Assembly (NCBI GenBank): GCA_964016985.1
Contig: OZ024827.1
Coordinates: 113,929,411-113,993,410, forward strand
DNA from: Anodontia alba
Lineage: Eukaryota; Mollusca; Bivalvia; Lucinida; Lucinidae
Direction of reading: 5' to 3'
DNA length: 64,000 bases
The translations under genes and the position numbers were made by a program. Shown piece by piece: positions 32,851-41,269 of this stretch. Every line of letters starts with the position of its first letter. The stretch's first letter is position 1. The notes under the pieces were generated by a model. That model searched no databases, had not been told where the DNA came from, and saw nothing but the letters and a program-made list of their open reading frames with translations.

Positions 32851-34265
32851 ACGAAGTGGGTTATTGAACTGGGTAATGGTAGGTTAAGGATTCAGAGTAA
32901 CCAACCTGGGTTAACGAACTGGGTTACCGAAAAGGGTTTTGGTAGATTAAGGATTAAGTGTTACCAAGGATTCAGAGTTACCAAACTGGGTTACCTAAGT
33001 GGGTTACCGAAGTGGGTTACCAAAGTGGTTTTTTTGTGAATTAAGGATTCAGAGTTAACAAAGTGGGGTACCAACTGAGTTACTGAAATCATTTATGGTG
33101 GGTGAAGGATTCAGAATTACCGAACTGGGTTACCGAACTGCGATATGGTGGGTTAAGCATTCAGAGTTACAAAACTGGGTTACCGAAGTGTGTTACCGAA
33201 CTGGGTTATGGTGGGTTAAGAATTCAGAGTTACCGCAGTGGGTTACCGAAATTGGTTACCAAAATGGGTTTTGGTAGGTAAAGGATTCAGAGTTACCAAA
33301 GTTGGTTATGGTGGGTTAAGAATTCAGAGTTACCGAAGTGGGTTACCGAAATGGGTTCTGGTAGGTTAAGGATTCAGAGTTACCACAGTTGATTATGGTG
33401 GGTTAAGGATTCAAAGTTCCCGAAGTGTGTTACCGAAGAGGGTTACCGAAGTGGGTTATGGTGGGTTAAGGATTCAGAGTTACCGAAGTGGGTTACCGAA
33501 ATGGGTTATGGTGGGTAAAGGATTCAGAGTTACCGACGTGGGTTACCGAAATTGGTTACCAAAATGGGTTTTGGTAGGTTAAGGATTTAGAGTTATCAAA
33601 GTTGGTTACGGTGGGTTAAGAATTCGGAGTTACCGTAGTGTGTTACCGAGGAGGGTTACTGAACTGGGTTATGGTGGGTTAAGGATTCAGAGTTACCGAA
33701 GTGGGTTACCGAAATGGGTTATGGTGGATTAAGAATGCAAAATTACCGAAGTGGGTTACCGAAATTGGTTACCAAAATGGGTTTTGGTACGTTAAGGATT
33801 CAGGGTTACCACAGTTGGTTATGGTGGGTTCCCGAAGTGTGTTACCGAAGAGGGTTACCGAAATGGGTTATGGTGGGTTAAGGATTCAGAGTTACCGAAG
33901 TGGGTTGCCGAAATGGGTTATGGTGGATTAAGAATGCAAAATTACCGAAGTGGGTTACCGAAATTGGTTACCAAAATGGGTTTTGGTAGGTTTAGGATTC
34001 AGGGTTACCACAGTTGGCTATTGTGGGTTAAGGATTCAAAGTTACCGAAGTGCGTTACCGAAGAGGGTAACCTAAGTGGGTTATGGTGGGTTAAGGATTC
34101 AGAGTTATCGAAGTGGGTTATTGAACTAGGTAATAGTGGGTTAAGGATTCAGAGTTACCAATCTGGGTTAACGAAGTGGATTATCAAAAAGGGTTTTGGT
34201 AGGTTAAGGATTCAGAGTTACCAAAATGGGTTATGGTGGGTTAAGGGTTCATGCTTACCAAACCG
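32851..34265 (+). repeat. satB satellite array
   Basis: Units of the form GGGTTATGGTGGGTTAAGG, ATTCAGAGTTACCGAAG, TGGGTTACCGAAAT repeat with ~50-75-bp spacing, often grouped. The GGGTTATGGTG(A/G)GT(T/A)AAGG core is shared with satA. Open frames of 60-154 codons here are repeat translations. On the + strand it reads GGGTTA, the telomeric G-strand permutation. Confidence 0.9.
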
Positions 34266-34322
34266 GGTTTACTACATATTGTTTCAATTCCAAGTGAGGA
34301 ATCAAAATTCTCTCGCCAATTT

Positions 34323-34370
34323 TAAACAAAGGAATCCACTTTTAGTAACAACCTTAACTCAGGGTAACCC
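34323..34370 (+). repeat. Array-boundary module, copy c
   Basis: AAACAAAGGAATCCACTTTT, AGTAACAACCTTAACTCAGG closes satB. Nearly identical to copy e at 40,433. Confidence 0.75.
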
Positions 34371-34474
34371 AGTCTGATGCAATATACAATAATATATAAA
34401 TATGCATAATTATACAAGTTTTTTAACGCCAATTTGTCAAGCTTTTTTGGAATAATTTATATTTTCTTTATCAG

Positions 34475-34700
34475 ATACTATTTGGCAATAGATGATGATG
34501 ATGATGATGATCATCATCATCATCATCAACAAGAACAACATCATCAGCAGCAGCACGGGATACCACTTTAAATCTATTTAGATTGCCTTCATTTGATCAA
34601 GAATATATGTGGAAACATTTTCGTTGGTTATCATCATCATCATCATCATCATCATCAACAACAACAACAACAACAACGACATTATTATCATGATTTTAGA
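34475..34700 (+). repeat. Compound trinucleotide repeat after a splice acceptor
   Basis: After TATTTTCTTTATCAG (AG at 34,473-34,474) come GAT, CAT/ATC, CAA and CAG blocks at 34,491-34,555 and again ATC and CAA blocks at 34,630-34,678. One frame reads Asp, His and Gln runs. Tract lengths differ from the paralogous copy at 40,602. Confidence 0.75.
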
Positions 34701-34906
34701 TTATACCATCGTCATCGGCCATAAATTTTCTTGAACTAACAATGTGGAATTAATTTTAAACGTCCTACCTTCTAAGAAATTCTATCCGATTTCCTTTTTC
34801 ACAATAATAATAAAATTCCTATAAAGCACTCAAAATGTCCAATTCTGAATTCCTAAATCAACATCAGCACACTTTGAAGTTCAACGTCTGAATGAAAATA
34901 TTAACA

Positions 34907-35041
34907 AACACGTCTTCACATATCAATAGCTTCAGAAATTATTATCCGAATTCAAAAACCACGTGACAATACGTCAAATAGTCACATGATATATATAGCC
35001 AATCACATCACAAAGGCTCATCAAGGGCTCATCAGACAGGG
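34907..35041. repeat. Module M, copy 2 (without telomere repeats)
   Basis: Same sequence as at 32,451 and 40,993, but GACAGGG runs straight into satA (TTAAAGGGTTAACGAC). The part from GCTCATCTCGCC and the CCCTAA repeats are missing. Confidence 0.8.
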
Positions 35042-37130
35042 TTAAAGGGTTAACGACTTACACTATTAGAGTTATCAAAAAGGGTTATGGTGAGTGAAGG
35101 TCTCAGGGTAAACCATTTGTCAAAGTTAATCATCATACGGAGTTATGGAGAGCTATGGTTTAAGGGTTACCTGTTACTGTTGGAGATAATAGAAAGGGTT
35201 ATGGTGAGTAAAGGTTGAAGGGTAAACCCTTTTAAACTATGTTGGTTATCAAACGGACATATAAAAAGTTAAGGTTAAAGGGTTAACGACTTACACTTTT
35301 AGAGTTATCAGAAAGGGTTATGGTGAGTGAAGGTCTAAGGGTAAACCATTTGTCAAAGTGTAGCATCATACAGATTTATGGAGAGCTATGGTTTAAGGGT
35401 TAATTGTTACTGTTGGGGTTATTAGAAAGGGTTATGTTGAGTAAATGTTGATGGGTAAACCCTTTAAAACTATGTCGGTTATCAAACGGAAATATAAAAA
35501 GTTAAGGTTAATGTGTTAACGACTTTTAGAGTTATCAGAAAGGGTTATGGTGAGTAAAGGTCTAAGAGTAAACCATTTGTCAAAGTGTATCATCATACAG
35601 AGTTATAGAGAGTTATGGTTTAAGGGTTACGTGTTACTGCTGGAGTTTTCAGAAAGGTTTATGGTGAGTAAAGCTTTAAAAGTAAAATCTTTTGGACTAT
35701 GTCGGTTATCAAACGGAGACATGAAAAGTTAAGGTTAAAGGGTTAACGACTTACACTTTTAGAGTTATCAGAAAGGGTTATGGTGAGTGAAGGTCTAAGG
35801 GTAAACCATTTGTCAAAGTGTAGCATCATACAGAGTTATGGAGAGCTAGCTATGGTTTAAAGGTTAATTGTTACTGTTGGGGTTATTAGAAAGGGTTATG
35901 TTGAGTAAATGTTGAAGGGTAAACCCTTTAAAACTATGTCGGTTATCAAACGGAAATATAAAAAGTTAAGGTTAATGGGTTAACGACTTACACTTTTAGA
36001 GTTATCAGAAAGGGTTATGGTGCGTAAAGGTCTAAGAGTAAACCAGTTGTCAAAGTGTATCATCATACGGAGTTATGAAGAGTTATAGTTTAAGGGTTAC
36101 GTGTTACTGCTGGAGTTATTAAACAGTGTTATGGTGAGTAAAGGTTGAAGGGTAAACCCTTTTGGACTATATCGGTTATCAAACGGAGACATGAAAAGAT
36201 AAGGTTAAAGGGTTAACGACTTACACTTTTAGAGTTATCAGAAAGGGTTATGGTGAGTGAAGGTCTAAGGGTAAACCATTTGTCAAAGTGTAGCATCATA
36301 CGGAGTTATGGAGAGCTATGGTTTAAGGGTTACCTATTATTGTTGGGGTTATTAGAAAGGGTTATGGTGAGTAAAGGTTTAAAGGTAAACCCTTTTGGAC
36401 TATGTCGGTTATCAAACGGAGACATGAATTGTTAAGGTTAAAGGGTTAACGACTTACACTTTTAGAGCTATCAGAAAGGGTTATGGTGAGTGAAGGTCTA
36501 AGGGTAAACCAGTGTCAAAGTGTAGCATCATACGGAGCTATGGTTTAAGGGTTAGCTGTTACTGTTGGGGTTATTAGAAAGGGTTATGGTGAGTAAAGGT
36601 TGATGGGTAAACGCTTTTTGAATATGTCGGAGTAATCAGAAAGTTATCAGAAAGGATTATGGATTAGGGCGTACACTTGGAGTTATCAAAAAGGGTTATG
36701 GTGAGTAAAGGTTTAAGGGTACACCCTTTTTGACTATATCTGTTATCAAACGGAGATGTGAAAAGTTAAGTGTAAAGGGTTAAAGACTTACACTTTTATA
36801 GTAATCAGAAAGGGTTATGGTGAGTAAAGGTCTAAGAGTAAACCTTTTGTTAAAGTAGATCATCCTACGGAGTTATGGAGTTTTATGTTGTAAGGGTTAC
36901 GCGTCACACTTGGAGTTATCAGAAAGGGTTATGGCGAGTAAAGATTTAAGGGTAAACCCATTTGATTATGTCGGTTATCAAACGGAGTTACGAAAAGTTA
37001 CGGTTAAAGGGTTAATGAATAACACTTTCAGAGTTATCAGAAAGGGTTTTGGTGAGTGCAGGTCTAAGGGATAGGGTAAGGGTTATAGTAATGCAGGTCT
37101 AAGGGTAGGTCTGAGTTGAGGTCTAAGGGT
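35041..37130 (+). repeat. satA array, + orientation
   Basis: Same 233-bp dimeric unit as at 13.2-20.2 kb, now reading GGGTTATGGTGAGTAAAGG on the + strand. Becomes irregular toward 37,050. Confidence 0.9.
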
Positions 37131-37213
37131 AAATATGTTCTATAAAAGGGTTTTCCTTTGGAAGCAAGGAATACACCAAAGAACTGAAAAAATAAGGAGT
37201 GTACATGTTTTCT

Positions 37214-37259
37214 GGGCCAGACAAGATAGTCTGGGCCAATTAGGCCTCATCAGTGACCC
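37214..37259 (-). ncRNA. Hammerhead ribozyme, core mutated
   Basis: On the minus strand stem I (GGGTCA/TGGCCC), CTGATGA and stem II (GGCC/GGCC around TAATT) are intact. The required GAA is CAG and stem III has lost its palindrome (ACTATCTTGT). Predicted inactive. Confidence 0.75.
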
Positions 37260-37475
37260 TCAGATATTTTCAAAATTCCACGATGGAATCAATGATCCCA
37301 AAGGACAAGAAAATATAATCTACACTATGATGTAGGGCAGGGAGACGTTTTACCGCCGCCACACATTCCCACACACCAGCTGTAGTGAAGTTAATTATGT
37401 TCTATAAAAGGGTTATCCTTTGGAAGCAAGGAATACACCAAAGAACTGAAAAAAAAAGGAGTGTACATGTTTTCT

Positions 37476-37521
37476 GGGCCAGACTAGCTAGTTTCGGCCA
37501 ATTAGGCCTCATCAGTGACCC
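37476..37521 (-). ncRNA. Hammerhead ribozyme, complete core
   Basis: Read 5' to 3' on the minus strand from 37,521: GGGTCA (stem I), CTGATGA (core), GGCC-TAATT-GGCC (stem II), GAA (core), ACTAGCTAGT (stem III, a perfect palindrome), C (cleavage position, triplet GTC), TGGCCC (stem I). Stem I forms six pairs including one G-U. Stem II has the favoured G-C closing pair. All invariant catalytic bases are present. With a 3-bp stem III the monomer may be weak, and the palindrome allows dimeric pairing across tandem copies. The product would be a self-cleaved 262-nt RNA. Confidence 0.85.
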
Positions 37522-37565
37522 TCAGATATTTTAAAGCCTTTATAAATACGGATCGTCGTACTGGG

Positions 37566-38085
37566 TTTTGGTGATTAATGATTAAAGGGTTACGTCTTAC
37601 CGTTGGAGTAATCAGAAAGTTATCAGAAAGGATTATGGGTTAGGGGGTACACTTGGAGTTATCATGAAGGGTTATGGTGAGTAAAGGTTTAAGGGTACAC
37701 CCTTTTGGACTATGTCTGTTATCAAACGGAGATATGGAAAGTTAAGCGTAAAGGTTAACGACTTACACTTTCAGAGTTATCAGAAAAGGTTATGGTGAGT
37801 AAAGGTCTAAGAGTAAACCCTTTGTCAAAGTGGATCATCATAAGGAGTTATGGAGTGTAATGGTGTAAGGGTTATGCGTCATACTTGGGATTATCAGGAA
37901 GGGTTATGGCGAGTAAAGGTTTAAGGGTAAACCCTTTTTGACTATGTCGGTTATCAAACAGAGTAGTGAAAAGTTAAAGCTAAAGGGTTAATGAATTACA
38001 CTTTTAGAGTTATCAGAAAAGGTTATAGTGAGTGAAGGTGTAAGGGTTAGGGAAAGTGTAATGGTAGTGAGTAAAGTTTTAAAGT
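37566..38085 (+). repeat. satA, irregular, + orientation
   Basis: Continues the array after the retrozyme, with GGGTTATGGTGAGTAAAGG units. Confidence 0.85.
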
Positions 38086-38185
38086 TAAAAATTGAAAATA
38101 GTAATGATCAGGAACTGATACAATCAAATCCCAAATCCTCCCCACAATATCACTAGGGAAAGAAGTCGAAACATTGAGTGACAAC
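38086..38185. other. Short unique insert in satA
   Basis: About 100 bp without satellite similarity (GAAAATAGTAATGATCAGGA onward). No feature is seen. Confidence 0.5.
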
Positions 38186-39115
38186 CCTTTTTGACTATGT
38201 CTGCTTTTAGAAATATCAAGAAAGGTTTATTGTGAGTGAAGGTCTAAAGGTTAACCCTTTGTCAAAGACGTTCATCATACGGAGCTATGGAGTGTTATGG
38301 CTTAAGGGTTACGGGGTACACCTTTAGAGTTATCTTAAAGGGATATGGTGATTGAAGGTCGAGGAGTAAACCCTTTTCAAAGTGGATCATCATACGGAGT
38401 TATGGAGAGTTATGGTTTAAGTGTTACGGGTTACACTTGGAGTTATAAGAAAGGGTTAGGGTGAGTAAAGGTTTAAGGGTAAATCCCTTTTCACTATGTT
38501 GGTTATCAACCGGAGATCTGAAAAGTTAAGTGTAAAGGGTTATCGATTTACTCTTTTAGAGTTATCAGTAAGGTTATGGTGAGTAAAGGTCTTAGAGTAA
38601 ACCCTTTGTCAAAGTGGATTATCATACGGAGTTATGGAGTGTTATGGTGTAAGGGTTACGCGTCACACTTGGAGTTATCGGAAAGGGTTATGGTTAGTAA
38701 AGGTTTAAGGGTAAACCCTTTTTGACTATGTCAGTTATCAAACGGAGATATGAAAAGTTAAGGTTAAAGGGTTAACGACTTACACTTTTAGAGTTAGCAG
38801 AAAGGGTTATGGTGAGTGAAGGTATAAGGTTATACCCTTTGTCAAAGTGGATAATCGTACGAGTTATGGTGAGTAATGGTTTAAGGGTTACGTGTTACAG
38901 TTGGAATTATCAGAAGGATTAAGGTGTTTAAAGGTATAAGAGTAAACCCTTTTTGACTAAGTGGGTAATACGGAGTTATGGATGGTATGGTTTAAGGGCT
39001 GCATGTTACACTTGGAGTTATTAGAAAAGTTCTATGGGGAGTGAAGGTTTCTGGGTCAACCCTTTTTGACTAAGGGTTTACCTTTTGACAAAGTGGGTTA
39101 CCATTGGTTAAGTTG
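38186..39115 (+). repeat. satA, + orientation, decaying toward its right end
   Basis: Regular units until about 38,900, then increasingly irregular. Confidence 0.85.
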
Positions 39116-39193
39116 TTAGGAAAAATCATTCAGTGGGTTACATAGAGTTACCGTCACAGTGTTAATAATATGAGTTTTGAGGTTAGACTTCTT

Positions 39194-39248
39194 TGAACAA
39201 AAGAATTCTGTTTTTCGTAACATCATTTACTCACCTTAACCCTTTCTA
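39194..39248 (+). repeat. Array-boundary module, copy d
   Basis: GAACAAAAGAATTCTGTTTTTC, GTAACATCATTTACTCACC and TTAACCC close satA and directly precede a TATA box. Confidence 0.65.
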
Positions 39249-39251
39249 CTG

Positions 39252-39456
39252 TATAAATATCTGATGATTCGCTGTTCTCGATTCAGTTGTTGGTTGTCTT
39301 TAAACAGGAAACGTTCAAAGTTTGGATAAAGGGGTGTCTATTCTAGATAAATAATATTGTGAGGATAATTGTAAAATCGACTGACATTTTCTGTTTATTG
39401 ATTTGTGAAGTTTGTGATTTTAATTTTGGAATTTTTAAAAGGATTAGTTTAAAGAG
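39252..39456 (+). promoter_or_regulatory. TATA/initiator promoter with short non-coding first exon
   Basis: TATAAATA (39,252) is followed 33 bp later by an initiator-like TTCAGTT (A at 39,285). A strong donor, AAAGAG|GTAAGTTC (GT at 39,457-39,458), ends a 172-nt exon that lacks a long frame. The nearest good acceptor downstream is TATTTTCTTTATCAG at 40,584-40,585, so satB at 39.5-40.4 kb would be intronic. The product is unknown; the following exon begins with trinucleotide repeats and may be non-coding. Confidence 0.5.
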
Positions 39457-39514
39457 GTAAGTTCTGTTTCATAGTATCTCATGATCACGGTAGCGCTAAA
39501 ACAGGGTTTGAAGT

Positions 39515-40372
39515 GGTTTTTTGTGGGTTAAGGATTCAGAGTTTACAAAGTGGGGTACCAACTGGGTTACTGAAATCGTTTATGGTGGGTGAAGGATTCA
39601 GAATTACCGAAGTGGGTTATTGTGGGTTAAGGATTCAGAGTTACCGAAGTGGGTTACCGAAATGGGTTCTGGTAAGATAAGGATTGAGAGTAACCACAGT
39701 TGGTTATGGTGGGTTAAGGATTCAAAGTTCCCGAAGTGTGTTACCAAAGAGGGTTACCGAAGTGGGTTATGGTTGGTTAAGGATTCAGATCTACCGAAGT
39801 GGGTTACCGAAATGGGTTATGGTGGGTAAAGGATTCAGAGTTACCGACGGGGTTACCGAAATTGGTTACCAAAATGGGTTTTGGTAGGTTAAGGATTCAG
39901 TGTTACCAAAGTTGGATATGGTCGGTTAAGAATTCGGAGTTACCGTAGTGTGTTACCGAGGAGGGTTACCGAACGGGGTTATGGTGGGTTAAGGATTCAG
40001 AGTTACATAAATGGGTTACCGAAATGGGTTATGGTGGGTTAAGAATTCAAAATTACCGAAGTGGGTTACCGAAATTGGTTACCATAATGGGTTTTGGTAG
40101 GTTAAGGATTCAGGGTTACCACAGTTGGTTATGGTGGGTTAAGGATTCAAAGTTACCGAAGTGCGTTACCGAAGAGGATTACCGAAGTGGGTTATGGTGG
40201 GTTAAGGATTCAGAGCTATCGAAGTGGGTTATTGAACTAGGTAATAGTGGGTTAAGGATTCAGAGTTACCAATCTGGGTTAACGAAGTGGGTTACCGAAA
40301 AGGGTTTTGGTAGGTTAAGGATTCAGAGTTACCAAAATGGGTTATGGTGGGTTAAGGGTTCAGGCTTACCGA
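39515..40372 (+). repeat. satB array, second block
   Basis: Same units as 32,851-34,265; its right part matches that block closely, so the two blocks plus their downstream modules are an older internal duplication within the 24-kb unit. Confidence 0.9.
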
Positions 40373-40432
40373 ACCGGGTTTACTACATATTGTTTCAATT
40401 CCAAGTGAGTTATCAAAATTTTGTCGCCAATT

Positions 40433-40482
40433 TTAAACAAAGGAATCTATTTTTAGTAACAACCTTAACTCAGGGTAACCCA
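40433..40482 (+). repeat. Array-boundary module, copy e
   Basis: AAACAAAGGAATCTATTTTT, AGTAACAACCTTAACTCAGG closes the second satB block. Confidence 0.75.
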
Positions 40483-40585
40483 GTCTGATGCAATATACAA
40501 TAATATATAAATATGCATAATTATACAAGTTTTTAACGCCAATTTCCCAAGCTTTCTTTGGAATAATTTATATTTTCTTTATCAG

Positions 40586-40785
40586 ATACTATTTGGCAAT
40601 AGATGATGATGATGATCATCATCATCAACAACAACAACATCAGCAGCAGCAGCAGCAGCAGCAGCACGGGACATCACTTTTAATCTATTTAGATTGCCTT
40701 CATTTGATCAAGAATATATGTGGAAACATTTTCGTTGGTTATCATCATCATCATCATCATCATCAACAACAACAACGACATTATT
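40586..40785 (+). repeat. Compound trinucleotide repeat, paralogous copy
   Basis: Follows the acceptor at 40,584-40,585. GAT, ATC, CAA and CAG blocks (40,602-40,667) then ATC and CAA blocks (40,741-40,777). The CAG tract is longer than at 34.5 kb, showing length instability. Confidence 0.75.
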
Positions 40786-40992
40786 ATCATGATTTTAGAT
40801 TATACCATCATCGGCCATAAATTTCCTTGAACTAACAATGTGGAATTAATTTTAAACGTCCTACCTTCTAAGAATTTTCCTTTTTCACAATAATAATAAA
40901 AATCCTATAAAGCACTCAAAACGTCCAATTCTGAATTCCTAAATCAACATCAGCACATTTTGAAGTTCAAAGTCTGAATGAAAATATTAACA

Positions 40993-41154
40993 AACACGTC
41001 TTCACATATCAATAGCTTCAGAAATTATGATCCATCCGAATTCGAAAAACACGTGACAATACGTCAAACAGTCACATGATATATGTAGCCAATCAGATCA
41101 CAAAGGCTCATCAAGGGCTCATCAGACAGGGCTCATCTCGCCAAACTGCCTATA
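40993..41154. repeat. Module M, copy 3 (telomere-adjacent)
   Basis: Same module as 32,451, again ending GCCAAACTGCCTATA and followed immediately by CCCTAA repeats, this time a long array. It includes a tandem doubling of GGCTCATCA. Confidence 0.85.
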
Positions 41155-41269
41155 CCCTAACCCTAACCCTAACCCTAACCCTAACCCTAACCCTAACCCT
41201 AACCCTAACCCTAACCCCTAACCCTAACCCTAACCCTAACCCTAACCCTAACCCTAACCCTAACCCTAA
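41155..41269. repeat. Interstitial telomere array, 19 CCCTAA hexamers
   Basis: 115 bp of CCCTAA with one CCCCTAA variant. The + strand carries the C-rich strand, the orientation of a left chromosome end for the sequence to its right. It joins satA at TAAGTCGTTTAC; the bases TAA fit both the hexamer and the satellite (17,131). Confidence 0.97.

Larger units (their letters stand above)
37133..37533 (-). mobile_element. Retrozyme: tandem hammerhead-ribozyme repeat, ~1.5 units of 262 bp
   Basis: ATGTTCTATAAAAGGGTT, GGAAGCAAGGAATACACCA, GGAGTGTACATGTTTTCTGG and the ribozyme region occur twice in direct orientation, 262 bp apart (37,133 and 37,396). Each carries a hammerhead region on the minus strand, at 37,214-37,259 and 37,476-37,521. 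The segment between the two cleavage positions (37,220-37,481) would be a 262-nt monomer. Metazoan retrozymes have this form: short tandem units, hammerhead per unit, no protein coding. TAAAT at 37,130-37,134 and 37,543-37,547 may be a target-site duplication. The insertion lies in satA. Confidence 0.8.
17131..41269. repeat. Tandem compound repeat, unit 1 (~24.1 kb)
   Basis: Everything from TAAGTCGTTTACTC at 17,131 to the CCCTAA array at 41,269 recurs from 41,267 onward. Offsets are 24,133-24,143 bp and drift only through small indels, mostly in homopolymers and microsatellites. Differences are sparse, roughly one or two per hundred bases or fewer by eye. The unit holds satA, satB, gene A, gene B, retrozymes and telomere-like repeats. 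Confidence 0.95.

Noticed and set aside
33095..34377. Open frames up to 154 codons in satB
   Set aside because: Repeat translations (WVKDSELPKWVTE-like) without splice sites or coding composition; the same holds at 39,620-40,488 and 57,235-58,517.
39262..39290. CTGATGATTCG near the 39-kb promoter as a hammerhead core
   Set aside because: No GAAA, no stem II closure.
40593..40820. Asp/His/Gln-run protein as a certain gene
   Set aside because: Opens at TTG, not ATG; composed of trinucleotide repeats. Kept only as a possible exon pending transcripts.
41030..41154. CTGATGAG in module M as a possible hammerhead
   Set aside because: The minus strand has TCTGATGAGCC but no downstream GAAA with pairable stems.
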